Positions 33,012-42,457 of a DNA stretch of 64,000 nucleotides are shown piece by piece. The position numbers and the translations under genes are program-made. Position 1 is the first letter of the stretch, and each line of letters begins with the position of its first letter. The DNA lies in assembly GCF_050496765.1 (NCBI RefSeq), contig NZ_JBNWEO010000018.1, forward strand, positions 315,403-379,402, written 5' to 3'. The stretch comes from JAEVLT01 sp050496765 (lineage in GTDB: Bacteria; Bacillota; Bacilli; Bacillales; Cytobacillaceae). Below the pieces are notes generated by a model. That model searched no databases. It had not been told where the DNA came from and was given only the letters and a program-made list of their open reading frames with translations.

Positions 33012-34364
33012 ATGATCAAAAAACTGTTAATCGCCAATAGAGGCGAGATTGCTGTCAGAGTGATTCGCGCCTGCCGAGAAATGGGCATTGAAACTGTAGC
33101 TGTATTTTCCGAGGCAGACCGTGAAGCATTGCATGTTCAGCTGGCTGATGAAGCTTTTTGCATCGGCCCCACGCCATCAAAGGAAAGTTATTTAAATTTC
33201 ACGAATATTATAAGTGTGGCCACCTTAACAGGATGTGACGCAATCCATCCGGGTTATGGATTTCTCGCGGAAAATGCCGACTTTGCAGAACTGTGCCGCG
33301 AATGCAATATAACCTTCGTTGGACCTAGTCCGGAAGCCATTACAAAAATGGGCACAAAAGATATCGCGCGCGAAACGATGCGTGCGGCAGGTGTGCCAAT
33401 TGTTCCCGGCTCAACCGGCATTATTCAAACGATTGATGAAGCGATCGAACTTGCAAATAAAATCGGTTATCCTGTTATTATTAAGGCAACAGCTGGCGGC
33501 GGCGGAAAAGGAATCCGCGTGGCTAAAAACGAACAGGAATTAGTGAAAGGAATCAATATTACCCAGCAGGAAGCTGCAACGGCATTTGGCAATCCGGGCG
33601 TCTATATCGAAAAGTATATTGAAGATTTCCGGCATGTTGAAATCCAAGTGCTGGCAGACTCATACGGCAATACCATTCATTTAGGTGAGAGAGATTGTTC
33701 TATTCAGCGGAGGCTGCAAAAGCTTCTTGAAGAATCGCCGTCTCCTGCTTTGGATGGTGAGATTCGGGAAGAAATGGGGAATGCAGCGGTAAAAGCGGCC
33801 AAAGCGGTTGATTATACAGGCGCTGGCACGGTAGAATTTATATATGACTACCGCAATCGAAAATTCTACTTCATGGAAATGAATACAAGGATCCAGGTTG
33901 AACATCCTGTTACAGAAATGGTAACAGGAACCGACTTAATCAAGGAGCAAATTCGCGTTGCTTCCGGCGAAAAATTAACCCTAAGCCAAAAGGATGTTAT
34001 ATTTAATGGCTGGGCGATTGAGTGCCGGATCAATGCTGAAAACCCGGAAAAGAACTTTATGCCATCAGCCGGAAAAATTAAAATGTATTTGCCGCCGGGC
34101 GGACTGGGGGTTCGGATTGATTCTGCTGCATATCCGGGTTACACGATCCCGCCTTACTATGATTCGATGATTGCGAAAGTCATTGCGTATGGAAGCAGCC
34201 GGGATGAAGCCATTTCGAGAATGAAGCGGGCTTTAAGCGAATTCGTTATAGAGGGCATTCATACGACCATCCCATTTCATTTAAAACTGCTTGAGCATGA
34301 AAAGTTTGTAGAGGGACAATTTAATACGAAGTTTCTTGAACTGCATGATGTGATGAAATCTTAG
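33012..34364 (+). CDS. accC: Biotin carboxylase subunit of acetyl-CoA carboxylase
   Basis: A 450-residue ATP-grasp enzyme that carboxylates the biotin on AccB. It begins KKLLIANRGEIAVRVIRACR and contains the glycine-rich ATP loop KATAGGGGKGIR near residue 160, ERDCSIQRRLQKLLEESPSP and the FMEMNTRIQVEHPVTEMVTG metal/active-site segment. The length is standard. It is co-transcribed with accB and followed by yqhY, the usual Bacillales order. Confidence 0.98.
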   Translation: MIKKLLIANRGEIAVRVIRACREMGIETVAVFSEADREALHVQLADEAFCIGPTPSKESYLNFTNIISVATLTGCDAIHPGYGFLAENADFAELCRECNITFVGPSPEAITKMGTKDIARETMRAAGVPIVPGSTGIIQTIDEAIELANKIGYPVIIKATAGGGGKGIRVAKNEQELVKGINITQQEAATAFGNPGVYIEKYIEDFRHVEIQVLADSYGNTIHLGERDCSIQRRLQKLLEESPSPALDGEIREEMGNAAVKAAKAVDYTGAGTVEFIYDYRNRKFYFMEMNTRIQVEHPVTEMVTGTDLIKEQIRVASGEKLTLSQKDVIFNGWAIECRINAENPEKNFMPSAGKIKMYLPPGGLGVRIDSAAYPGYTIPPYYDSMIAKVIAYGSSRDEAISRMKRALSEFVIEGIHTTIPFHLKLLEHEKFVEGQFNTKFLELHDVMKS

Positions 34365-34386
34365 CGAATAGCTGGAGGTGTTTCGA

Positions 34387-34794
34387 ATGAGCGAAAACCA
34401 AGTTTTAGAAATGAATCAAGGTAATGATGGAAACGGCAAGGTGGAAATTGCCCCGGAAGTCATTGAAGTGATCGCTGGTATTGCTGCTTCGGAAGTCGAA
34501 GGGGTAGCCGGAATGCGCGGAAATTTTGCTACAGGTGTTGTCGAACGGCTAGGGAAGAAGAATCATGGTAAAGGTGTAAAAGTTGATATTTCAGAGACAG
34601 GGATAAAGGTAGAAGTTTATTGCGTTGTGAAATTTGGTGTCTCAATCCCGACAGTTGCCCAAAAAATCCAGGACAATATTCGTCAAACACTTCTGAACAT
34701 GACCGCTCTAGAACCGGAAGAAGTAAATATCCATGTTGTCGGCGTCCAATTTGAAAGCCAAAAGCAGGAGCAGGAAGTCGATCAAGAAATCTAA
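34387..34794 (+). CDS. yqhY: Asp23/Gls24-family protein YqhY
   Basis: A 135-residue Asp23 (DUF322) family protein with VEIAPEVIEVIAGIAASEVEGVAGMRG and the conserved VAQKIQDNIRQTLLNMT helix. In B. subtilis YqhY is tied genetically to acetyl-CoA carboxylase control and its loss is harmful. It follows accC in the same operon. ATG 34387 behind GGAGGTG is preferred over a start three codons upstream. A terminator ends the unit. Confidence 0.93.
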   Translation: MSENQVLEMNQGNDGNGKVEIAPEVIEVIAGIAASEVEGVAGMRGNFATGVVERLGKKNHGKGVKVDISETGIKVEVYCVVKFGVSIPTVAQKIQDNIRQTLLNMTALEPEEVNIHVVGVQFESQKQEQEVDQEI

Positions 34795-34800
34795 AATAAA

Positions 34801-34836
34801 GAAAACCGAAGGAAACAATCCTTTGGTTTTCTTTTG
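34801..34836 (+). terminator. Terminator of the accBC-yqhY operon
   Basis: GAAAACCGAAGGA-AACAA-TCCTTTGGTTTTC followed by TTTTG. The next 240 bases before nusB contain an extended -10-like TGCTATTAT (34957) and a TTGTTGG/CCAACAA hairpin (about 34996-35033) but no gene. Confidence 0.88.
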
Positions 34837-35074
34837 TTTTGCTGCCGGTAAATGAGCTTGGTTGATCTCTGCCCATTTTAACAGAATGGTCAAGTCGACA
34901 ATAAATTTTTGTTTTAAAGAAATTTGTCGAGCAGCAGTGCGATTTCTACTTAGTTATGCTATTATCTTTTTATGTACTAAAGCGGATGTCCTATCTTGTT
35001 GGGATTGTGGAGCGGACAAGCTTTTCCAACAATGCAATTAAACTATTTCTGAAAACTAAAGGAGTTAGCACAGT

Positions 35075-35467
35075 ATGAAAAGAAGAACAGCGAGAGAAAA
35101 AGCACTGCAGGCTCTTTTCCAAATAGATGTGAGCAGCACGGAGCCTTCATCCGCCATCGAACATGTCCTTGAAGGCGCAGCAACAGACGAGTACCTTACA
35201 AATATCGTATACGGAGTTGTAAAGCATCAAACAGAGATTGACGGTATAATAAAGGCAAATCTTGAAAAATGGTCTATTGACCGGTTAGCAACAGTTGATC
35301 GCAATTTGCTGCGCATTGCTGTATATGAATTGAAATTTGCTGATGAAAAGGTTCCGGAAAACGTGGTGCTGGATGAAGCAATTGAAATCGCCAAACGGTT
35401 TGGTGATGAACAATCAAGCAAGTTTGTAAATGGTGTTTTGTCAAAAGTGAAGGACCAACTTTCCTGA
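35075..35467 (+). CDS. nusB: Transcription antitermination factor NusB
   Basis: A 130-residue all-helical NusB that, with NusE (S10), binds boxA RNA in rRNA leaders and stops premature termination. The start MKRRTAREKALQALFQIDVS, the middle DRNLLRIAVYELKF and the end DEQSSKFVNGVLSKVKDQL are characteristic. ATG at 35075 follows AAAGGAGTTAGC. The next gene is folD. Confidence 0.97.
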   Translation: MKRRTAREKALQALFQIDVSSTEPSSAIEHVLEGAATDEYLTNIVYGVVKHQTEIDGIIKANLEKWSIDRLATVDRNLLRIAVYELKFADEKVPENVVLDEAIEIAKRFGDEQSSKFVNGVLSKVKDQLS

Positions 35468-35516
35468 AGACCCATTTGCTTCAAGCATTTTATATTTAGA
35501 TAGGGGGATAAAAGAA

Positions 35517-36365
35517 ATGCCAGCTAAAATCATTAACGGATTCGAGATTGCAAAAAGAAAACGAGTGGAAATTGCTTTAGAAGTCGAACAATTGAAAGAA
35601 AAAGGAGTTACCCCTGGATTAGCGGTTATCCTTGTTGGAGACAATCATGCTTCCAGAACATATGTATCCAATAAGCAAAAAGCTTGCCAGGAAGCAGGCA
35701 TGTATTCTTTATTAGTGGAATTACCTGAAAGTGTACCTGAAGCAGAGCTGCTCGAAAAAATTCGCATGCTGAACACCGATGATTCGATCCATGGCATCCT
35801 TGTCCAGCTGCCGCTTCCCGGGCATATTGATGAAACAAAAGTGATCGATACCATTGCCCCTGCTAAAGATGTGGATGGCTTTCATCCAATTAACATTGGT
35901 AAAATGATGACAGGGCAAGACGCTTTTTTGCCATGTACTCCATATGGTGTAATGGTGCTGCTAGAGGATAGCGGAATTGACATCCCAGGGAAAAATGTTG
36001 TCATCGTCGGCAGGAGCAATATAGTCGGCAAACCTTCCGGGCAATTGTTTCTAAACAAGGATGCAACGGTTACGTACTGCCATTCGAAAACAAAAAACCT
36101 TAAGGAACATACGAGCAAGGCTGATATTCTTGTGGCTGCCGTGGGCAAGGCGAATTTTATTACGGCAGAGCATGTAAAAGATGGTGCCGTTGTGATTGAT
36201 GTCGGAATTAACCGCAACGAAGCCGGAAAGCTTTGCGGTGATGTGGCATTTGACGAGGTTGCAGAAAAAGCAGGCTATATTACCCCTGTTCCTAAAGGTG
36301 TCGGCCCAATGACGATAACCATGCTGCTAGCCAATACGTTAAAAGCTGCTAAATCTGGTAAATAA
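35517..36365 (+). CDS. folD: Bifunctional methylene-THF dehydrogenase / methenyl-THF cyclohydrolase
   Basis: A 282-residue enzyme that turns 5,10-methylene-THF into 10-formyl-THF with NADP. The catalytic-lysine segment ASRTYVSNKQKACQEAGM, the signature VQLPLPGHID, the Rossmann motif VVIVGRSNIVGKPSGQL and the PVPKGVGPMTITMLLANT end are intact. Functionally it handles the one-carbon units made by the glycine-cleavage system upstream. ATG 35517 follows TAGGGGGATAAAAG. Confidence 0.97.
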   Translation: MPAKIINGFEIAKRKRVEIALEVEQLKEKGVTPGLAVILVGDNHASRTYVSNKQKACQEAGMYSLLVELPESVPEAELLEKIRMLNTDDSIHGILVQLPLPGHIDETKVIDTIAPAKDVDGFHPINIGKMMTGQDAFLPCTPYGVMVLLEDSGIDIPGKNVVIVGRSNIVGKPSGQLFLNKDATVTYCHSKTKNLKEHTSKADILVAAVGKANFITAEHVKDGAVVIDVGINRNEAGKLCGDVAFDEVAEKAGYITPVPKGVGPMTITMLLANTLKAAKSGK

Positions 36366-36390
36366 CCAAAAAGGTAGGCGGGCACGAGCG

Positions 36391-36437
36391 ATAGATTCGT
36401 GATGCAGGGCAAGCAGCTGATCACTTCACGAGTCTAT
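36391..36437 (+). other. Stable hairpin between folD and xseA
   Basis: ATAGATTCGTGA (36391-36402) pairs over 12 positions, one a wobble, with TCACGAGTCTAT (36426-36437). It is not followed by a T run, so it is not an ordinary terminator; it may protect mRNA or set differential expression between folD and xseA. Confidence 0.55.
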
Positions 36438-36477
36438 TGGATTGAACAAACAAGTCAGCATGAAAGAGGAGCAGTTT

Positions 36478-37824
36478 ATGCTGGAGCAAAATTATTTAAC
36501 CGTTACGGCGTTAACCAAATACATAAAACGAAAATTTGATGCGGATCCCCATTTGCATGACCTTTATATAAAAGGAGAAATTTCAAATTTTAAGCAGCAT
36601 TCAAGCGGCCATATGTATTTTACATTAAAGGATGAAAAAGCGCGGATATTGGCTGTGATGTTCTCAAGTAATGCAAGAATGGTGAAGTTTTTTCCGGAAA
36701 ACGGGATGAACGTTATCTTAAGAGGAGAAATTACTGTTTACGAACCGAGCGGTCAGTATCAAATCTACGTAAAAGAAATGCGCCCTGATGGTATTGGCGA
36801 TTTATTTTTAGCGTATGAGCAGCTTAAGAAAAGACTGGAAGCGGAAGGGTTATTTGCTGCCGAAAAGAAGAAGCCAATTCCGCCGTTTCCGAAAACCATT
36901 GGTGTTATCACTTCCCCAACCGGTGCTGCGGTTCGCGATATCATCACGACGATCAAAAGACGTTTTCCGATTGCGCGAATTCTCGTTTTTCCTGCTCTCG
37001 TTCAAGGGGAAAATGGCGCATCTTCTGTCTCGGCTGCCATTGAAAAGGCAAACACGTTGACAGAAATTGACGTATTAATTGTTGGCCGTGGCGGTGGTTC
37101 AATAGAGGAATTATGGGTTTTTAATGAAGAACAGGTTGCACGGGCTATTCACGCGTCAAGAATTCCAATCATATCGGCCGTTGGACATGAAACGGATTTT
37201 ACGATCGCAGATTTTGTTGCTGATTTAAGAGCCCCTACGCCAACGGGTGCTGCGGAGCTAGCAGTACCGCATATCGATGAAATGCTGGAGCGGGTTTTGC
37301 AGCGACAGACCCGTTTGTTAAGGGCGACGAGTGAAAAGCTGCGACTGGGAACCGAGCGGCTGTCCAGACTGCAAAAATCCTACGCTTTCCGCTATCCGGA
37401 GCGCTTATACGAACAGAAACTGGAGCAGCTTGATAGGATGACCGAAAGGCTTGTAAAAGGGGTCAGCAATTTTGCCGAAAAAAAGACAAATGAACAAGCT
37501 GCACTTTCACGCAGGTTGCTTGTTAACCACCCAAGGTTGCTTGTTCAGCAGGCAGATAGCCGTTTTGGCCGGTCGCAAAAGGATATTCAACGGGTAATGA
37601 AACAAATTATCATTAAGAAGCAGCATGAATACGACCGGATCATTGGCCAATTGGAGGCTCTAAGCCCGTTAAAAATTATGAAGCGAGGGTATAGCATCGT
37701 ATATCAGGAGGACAAAAAGCTTGTAAAGAGTGTCGATCAGATTCGTCCAAATGAAACCGTAAGCATCCAGCTGACAGACGGAAGTTTGATCACCAAAGTA
37801 CAAGAAATCAAGAAAGGTGAGTAA
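36478..37824 (+). CDS. xseA: Exodeoxyribonuclease VII large subunit
   Basis: About 448 residues: the N-terminal OB-fold (TALTKYIKRKFDADPHL ... FKQHSSGHMYFTLKDE), the catalytic domain with GVITSPTGAAVRDIITTIKRR, LIVGRGGGSIEELW and ISAVGHETDFTIADFVADLRAPTPTGAAE, and a long coiled-coil C-terminus that binds XseB. It degrades single-stranded DNA to acid-soluble pieces. I chose ATG 36478 because GAGGAG is 6-7 bases upstream; earlier in-frame TTG and ATG starts lack one. It overlaps or abuts xseB. Confidence 0.95.
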   Translation: MLEQNYLTVTALTKYIKRKFDADPHLHDLYIKGEISNFKQHSSGHMYFTLKDEKARILAVMFSSNARMVKFFPENGMNVILRGEITVYEPSGQYQIYVKEMRPDGIGDLFLAYEQLKKRLEAEGLFAAEKKKPIPPFPKTIGVITSPTGAAVRDIITTIKRRFPIARILVFPALVQGENGASSVSAAIEKANTLTEIDVLIVGRGGGSIEELWVFNEEQVARAIHASRIPIISAVGHETDFTIADFVADLRAPTPTGAAELAVPHIDEMLERVLQRQTRLLRATSEKLRLGTERLSRLQKSYAFRYPERLYEQKLEQLDRMTERLVKGVSNFAEKKTNEQAALSRRLLVNHPRLLVQQADSRFGRSQKDIQRVMKQIIIKKQHEYDRIIGQLEALSPLKIMKRGYSIVYQEDKKLVKSVDQIRPNETVSIQLTDGSLITKVQEIKKGE

Positions 37825-37825
37825 T

Positions 37826-38059
37826 ATGTCCGAAAAGAAGGAATTGTCTTTTGAAGAAGCAATGAGCCAGCTTGAAAAAATTGTCGACCGCCTGGAAGAA
37901 GGAGATGTTCCGCTGGAAGAAGCGATTGCGATTTACAAAAAAGGCATGGAACTTTCAAAGCTTTGTCACGATAAATTGAAAAATGTTGAAGAACAATTAA
38001 CACAAATGATAACAGAGGACGGAAGGAAAGAGAATTTTTCCATTGCTGAGGAGGAGTAG
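37826..38059 (+). CDS. xseB: Exodeoxyribonuclease VII small subunit
   Basis: A 77-residue helical hairpin protein, SFEEAMSQLEKIVDRLEEGDVPLEEAIAIYKKGMELSKLC, the complete XseB signature. Several copies wrap the XseA stalk. The ATG at 37826 lies one base after the xseA stop; a GTG three codons upstream would overlap xseA. ispA follows after 3 bases. Confidence 0.95.
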   Translation: MSEKKELSFEEAMSQLEKIVDRLEEGDVPLEEAIAIYKKGMELSKLCHDKLKNVEEQLTQMITEDGRKENFSIAEEE

Positions 38060-38062
38060 GCT

Positions 38063-38944
38063 TTGTTCAATGTCTTTGCAAAAACATACAAACAATTGCT
38101 GGAAGATGAGTTGCAGACGTTGATTGCTCGTCTGGATGCTCCCCCCGTTATTAAAGAAGCGATGTTTTATTCGCTTAGTGCCGGTGGAAAACGAATTCGG
38201 CCGCTTTTACTTTTTGCAACAATGGAGGCGTTTGGCACCGATCCGAAAAGAGGGTTAATGGCAGCGGCTGCCATCGAAATGATACACACGTATTCACTTA
38301 TCCATGATGATCTGCCCAGTATGGACAATGATGATTTGCGACGAGGAAAACCGACCAATCACAAAGTCTTTGGCGATGCGATTGCAACGTTGGCCGGAGA
38401 TGCATTGTTAACCTATAGCTTTGAAGTGATGGGGAACATTCCTGAAGAATATACAAGCCCTGAGACAAAAATCAAACTAATCGTCGAGATGGCCAAAGCT
38501 GCGGGAACAGAAGGAATGGTCGGCGGTCAAGTTGCCGATATGTATGGGGAAGGAAAAAAAATCACAATTGAGGAATTGGAGTACATCCATATTCACAAAA
38601 CAGGTAAAATTTTAAGCTTTTGTGTGACTGCTGGTGCTCTTCTTTCACGTGCGGTGCCAAAGCAATTGAACAACCTGGCTCTTTTTGCCCATCATCTTGG
38701 ACTTGCTTTTCAGATTCAGGATGATATTCTTGATATAGAAGGCAATGAAGAGTTGATCGGCAAACCAGTTGGCAGTGATCGGGACAATCAGAAAAGTACC
38801 TACCCGCTGCTGCTTTCAATGGCTGGCGCAAAAAATGCCTTAGCTGAGCATATTCAAATGGCGAAATACTATTTAGCGAATACAAACTTGAAAACCACTA
38901 TGTTAAACGAAATAACGGACTTAGTTGCAACTCGAGATCATTAA
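38063..38944 (+). CDS. ispA: Farnesyl diphosphate synthase
   Basis: A 293-residue trans-prenyltransferase that joins isopentenyl diphosphate to allylic diphosphates. The first aspartate-rich motif DDLPSMDNDDLRRGKPT is near residue 85 and the second, DDILDIEG, near 225; GGKRIRPLL is also present. The start is TTG at 38063 behind GAGGAGGAGTAGGC. It is followed by dxs, grouping early isoprenoid steps. Confidence 0.95.
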   Translation: MFNVFAKTYKQLLEDELQTLIARLDAPPVIKEAMFYSLSAGGKRIRPLLLFATMEAFGTDPKRGLMAAAAIEMIHTYSLIHDDLPSMDNDDLRRGKPTNHKVFGDAIATLAGDALLTYSFEVMGNIPEEYTSPETKIKLIVEMAKAAGTEGMVGGQVADMYGEGKKITIEELEYIHIHKTGKILSFCVTAGALLSRAVPKQLNNLALFAHHLGLAFQIQDDILDIEGNEELIGKPVGSDRDNQKSTYPLLLSMAGAKNALAEHIQMAKYYLANTNLKTTMLNEITDLVATRDH

Positions 38945-38949
38945 GACAT

Positions 38950-38978
38950 TTGAGGCTGTTTCTAATTTATGTTATAAT
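38950..38978 (+). promoter_or_regulatory. Sigma-A promoter of dxs
   Basis: TTGAGG (38950-38955), a 17-base spacer and TATAAT (38973-38978) with TG just upstream form a near-ideal extended -10 promoter 141 bases before the dxs start. Confidence 0.7.
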
Positions 38979-39118
38979 TTTATGAAGAAAACGTTAACAA
39001 TGCTTGCCGTTATCACGTTTGTGTTAGCGGCTTCTTTTTCATTGAAGAACTGTATGAGTATACAACAGGGGAATATCAATTCACCCTACAGAAAAGTATG
39101 AAAGTGAGTGGTCCAACA

Positions 39119-41011
39119 ATGGATCTATTGTCTATAAAAAATCCTTCCTTTTTAAAAGGGCTGACAAATAATGAATTGGAGAAGCTAAGCAAACAAATTC
39201 GCCAATTCTTAATTGAAAAGCTGTCTGTTACTGGAGGCCATATTGGACCGAATTTGGGGGTAGTGGAGTTAACAATCGCGTTACATAAATGCTTTGAAAG
39301 TCCAAAGGATAAAATTCTTTGGGATGTTGGCCATCAATCCTATGTCCATAAAATAGTAACGGGCAGAGCTGGCGAATTCGATTCATTAAGGCAGTTTAAG
39401 GGCTTGTGCGGGTTTCCAAAACGCCAAGAAAGCGAACACGATGTGTGGGAAACAGGTCATAGCTCCACTTCGCTTTCCGCGGCAATGGGGATGGCCATTG
39501 CAAGGGATTTAAAAAAAGAAAAATCCTATATTGTGCCGGTTATTGGGGATGGTGCTTTAACAGGCGGTATGGCGCTCGAAGCTTTAAACCATATCGGCCA
39601 TGAGAAAAAAGATATGATCGTCGTGTTGAATGACAATGAAATGTCCATTGCGCCAAATGTGGGCGCTGTTCATAATATTCTTGGCAGACTAAGAACGGCT
39701 GGAAAATACCAGTGGGCCAAAGACGAGCTTGAAGTTTTGCTGAAACGGATCCCGGCAGTTGGCGGTGTTCTGGCTGCAACAGCAGAACGAATCAAGGACA
39801 GCCTGAAATACATGCTCGTGTCTGGGATGTTTTTTGAGGAACTTGGGTTTACGTACTTGGGTCCAGTTGACGGCCATAATTTCGAAGCTCTATTTGAACA
39901 ACTGAACAATGCGAAAAAAACGGAGGGACCTGTCCTTCTTCATGTTATTACAAAAAAAGGAAAAGGGTATTACCCGGCAGAAAGTGATACAACAGGAACC
40001 TGGCATGGAACCGGCCCATATAAAATGGATACGGGTACATTCGTTAAGCCGGTCAACGCACCGCCGGCGTGGAGCAGCCTTGTGAGTGAAACAGTTCGCA
40101 AGCTTGCTCGCAAAGATGAGCGGATTGTTGCCATCACACCGGCGATGCCGGTAGGGTCAAAGTTAGAAGGATTTGCAAGTGAGTTTCCAGATCGGATGTA
40201 TGATGTTGGTATTGCGGAACAGCATGCAGCAACAGTCGCAGCGGGTCTGGCAACACAGAATATGAAACCTTTCCTTGCCATCTATTCAACCTTTCTGCAA
40301 AGAGCATATGATCAAGTGGTCCATGACATTTGCAGGCAAAACTTGAATGTCTTTCTTGGTATTGACCGGGCAGGCCTTGTTGGAGCGGATGGTGAGACGC
40401 ACCAAGGGGTATTTGATATTGCCTTCCTTCGCCATCTGCCTAATATCGTTCTCATGATGCCGAAGGATGAAAATGAAGGCCAGCATATGGTCTATACGGC
40501 GTTACAATATGACGATGGTCCGATTGCGATGCGCTTCCCGAGGGGGAATGGAATTGGCGTTCCAATGGATGAGAACTTACGGCAAATTCCGATTGGAACA
40601 TGGGAAATCTTAAAAGAAGGTACGGATGCGGTGATTCTCACTTTTGGCACGACGATCCCGATGGCAATGGAGGCTACAAACCGCCTTGAAAAGCAAGGGA
40701 TATCTGTAAAAGTAGTCAATGCAAGATTCTTAAAGCCTTTGGATGACAAGATACTGACGAAGCTTTTGGCAGATAATCTACCCATTTTAACAATCGAAGA
40801 AGCGGTGTTACAAGGCGGATTTGGCAGTGCTATTCTCGAATTTGCACATGAGCATGGGTATTATCATTCCGTCATTGACAGAATGGGAATACCCGATCAG
40901 TTTATTGAGCATGGAGATGTCAAATCGCTTCTGGAAGAAATCGGACTAACAGCAAATGAAGCGGTTAGAAGATTGACCATTCTCGCACATAAAAAACAGC
41001 AAAGGGCTTAG
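39119..41011 (+). CDS. dxs: 1-deoxy-D-xylulose-5-phosphate synthase
   Basis: A 630-residue thiamine-diphosphate transketolase-like enzyme that condenses pyruvate and glyceraldehyde 3-phosphate, the entry step of the MEP isoprenoid pathway. GGHIGPNLGVVELTIALHK, the ThDP/Mg segment VIGDGALTGGMALEALNHIG with NDNEMSIAPNVGA, and DVGIAEQHAATVAAGLA are all present. I chose ATG 39119 (MDLLSIKNPSFL), which matches the usual Bacillus N-terminus; seven upstream codons from ATG 39098 are also open. tlyA-like follows after 7 bases. Confidence 0.96.
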   Translation: MDLLSIKNPSFLKGLTNNELEKLSKQIRQFLIEKLSVTGGHIGPNLGVVELTIALHKCFESPKDKILWDVGHQSYVHKIVTGRAGEFDSLRQFKGLCGFPKRQESEHDVWETGHSSTSLSAAMGMAIARDLKKEKSYIVPVIGDGALTGGMALEALNHIGHEKKDMIVVLNDNEMSIAPNVGAVHNILGRLRTAGKYQWAKDELEVLLKRIPAVGGVLAATAERIKDSLKYMLVSGMFFEELGFTYLGPVDGHNFEALFEQLNNAKKTEGPVLLHVITKKGKGYYPAESDTTGTWHGTGPYKMDTGTFVKPVNAPPAWSSLVSETVRKLARKDERIVAITPAMPVGSKLEGFASEFPDRMYDVGIAEQHAATVAAGLATQNMKPFLAIYSTFLQRAYDQVVHDICRQNLNVFLGIDRAGLVGADGETHQGVFDIAFLRHLPNIVLMMPKDENEGQHMVYTALQYDDGPIAMRFPRGNGIGVPMDENLRQIPIGTWEILKEGTDAVILTFGTTIPMAMEATNRLEKQGISVKVVNARFLKPLDDKILTKLLADNLPILTIEEAVLQGGFGSAILEFAHEHGYYHSVIDRMGIPDQFIEHGDVKSLLEEIGLTANEAVRRLTILAHKKQQRA

Positions 41012-41018
41012 TTGGCTG

Positions 41019-41861
41019 ATGAAAATAAAAAAAGAACGACTAGATAGTTTACTTGTTGAAAGAGGCCTAGCGGAAACGCGTGAAAAAGCAAAGCGGGCCA
41101 TTATGGCTGGGCTTGTTTATACAAATGAAGAGCGCCTAGATAAGCCGGGTGAAAAAGTCAATGTGGATGTACCTTTATCGGTAAAAGGAAATGTTCTTCC
41201 ATATGTTAGTCGAGGCGGCCTCAAACTTGAAAAGGCGTTAAATGTTTTTTCAATCAAAGTGGATGGTAAGGTAATACTGGATATTGGCGCCTCAACAGGC
41301 GGATTTACCGACTGTGCGTTGCAGAACGGAGCAAAAATGTCTTATGCTTTAGATGTTGGCTACAACCAGCTTGCCTGGAAGCTACGCCAAGATCCACGTG
41401 TCCGGGTGATGGAAAGAACCAATTTCCGCTATGTCACACCAGCTGATCTTGATGGGGAAATGCCGAATTTCGCTTCTATTGATGTTTCCTTTATTTCGCT
41501 GAAGCTGATTCTCCCGGTTTTAAAAACATTGTTGGTTCCTGGAAGTGACATTGTTGCCTTGATTAAGCCCCAGTTTGAAGCAGGCAGAGAGCAAGTCGGC
41601 AAAAAAGGGATTGTTCGCGATCCGAAAATTCATTTAGAAGTGATTGAAAAGATAATCGATTTTTCAATTGAACAAGGTTATTCAGTGTTGGATCTTTCCT
41701 ATTCTCCAATAACCGGAGGAGATGGAAATATTGAATTTCTCCTCCATTTAAAGTGGGAAGGGGAGCGTCCCAAAGGAGAAAGCCAACTGCCTGTATTCCC
41801 CGAAAAAGTCGTCGCTGCCGCTCATGCAGATTTAAAAACAAAACATAGCCCTGAAGGATAA
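41019..41861 (+). CDS. yqxC: TlyA/YqxC-family rRNA methyltransferase
   Basis: A 280-residue protein with an N-terminal S4 RNA-binding domain (ERLDSLLVERGLAETREKAKR, residues 5-60) and a C-terminal FtsJ-like SAM methyltransferase domain with motif I ILDIGASTGGFTDCALQNGA near residue 85 and IKPQFEAGREQVGKKGIVRD. Relatives include TlyA 2'-O-methyltransferases of rRNA; the target here is unproven. Its ATG follows the dxs stop by 7 bases. Confidence 0.92.
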   Translation: MKIKKERLDSLLVERGLAETREKAKRAIMAGLVYTNEERLDKPGEKVNVDVPLSVKGNVLPYVSRGGLKLEKALNVFSIKVDGKVILDIGASTGGFTDCALQNGAKMSYALDVGYNQLAWKLRQDPRVRVMERTNFRYVTPADLDGEMPNFASIDVSFISLKLILPVLKTLLVPGSDIVALIKPQFEAGREQVGKKGIVRDPKIHLEVIEKIIDFSIEQGYSVLDLSYSPITGGDGNIEFLLHLKWEGERPKGESQLPVFPEKVVAAAHADLKTKHSPEG

Positions 41862-41883
41862 GCATTGTTGCTTATCCTTTTTG
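41854..41883 (+). terminator. Terminator after yqxC
   Basis: AAGGATAAGCA-TTG-TTGCTTATCCTT followed by TTTGC. The 5' arm includes the yqxC stop codon. Confidence 0.85.
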
Positions 41884-41988
41884 CTAAAAATGGAACGATG
41901 AAATTCGTGTACAAGCATGGCGAAATCAGCTAACATATGAATAGAACAATCTTTTACAGAAAGTGTTGGAACGCTTATGGAGGTTAAA

Positions 41989-42438
41989 ATGAATAAGGGA
42001 CAACGTCATATAAAAATAAGAGACATTATCGCCAATAATGACATTGAAACACAAGATGAATTAGTCGACGAGCTAAGGAACGCCGGGGTAAACGTTACAC
42101 AAGCAACCGTTTCCCGTGATATAAAAGAATTGCATCTTGTCAAAGTTCCTTTATCGGATGGACGGTACAAATACAGCCTGCCCGCAGATCAGCGGTTTAA
42201 TCCTCTGCAAAAACTCAAACGGGCTTTAATTGATGCTTTTGTTCGCATCGATGAGGCAGGACATTTATTAGTGATGAAATGCCTGCCTGGTAATGCAATG
42301 GCCATTGGCGCTTTAATCGATAATCTCGATTGGGAAGAAATTTTAGGAACCATTTGCGGTGACGATACGATTTTGATCATATGCAAAACCGAAGAAGATA
42401 CAGACGTTATTAAAAACCGGATCCTTGAGATGCTGTAA
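41989..42438 (+). CDS. ahrC: Arginine repressor AhrC/ArgR
   Basis: A 149-residue hexameric regulator that represses arginine synthesis and activates catabolism when bound to arginine. The winged helix-turn-helix is GQRHIKIRDIIANNDIETQDE ... VTQATVSRDIKELHLVKV, and the C-terminal arginine-binding domain carries LPGNAMAIGALIDNLDWEEI and GTICGDDTILIICK. ATG 41989 lies behind GGAGGTTAAA. The neighbour recN is the usual Bacillus pairing. Confidence 0.96.
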   Translation: MNKGQRHIKIRDIIANNDIETQDELVDELRNAGVNVTQATVSRDIKELHLVKVPLSDGRYKYSLPADQRFNPLQKLKRALIDAFVRIDEAGHLLVMKCLPGNAMAIGALIDNLDWEEILGTICGDDTILIICKTEEDTDVIKNRILEML

Positions 42439-42457
42439 CACTGGGAGGGAGTTTACC

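Noticed and set aside
38982..39101. 39-codon ORF starting MKKTLTMLAVITFVLAAS between ispA and dxs, resembling a signal peptide
   Set aside because: It has no ribosome site, and its ATG lies 4 bases after the TATAAT of the dxs promoter, at or before the expected transcription start.
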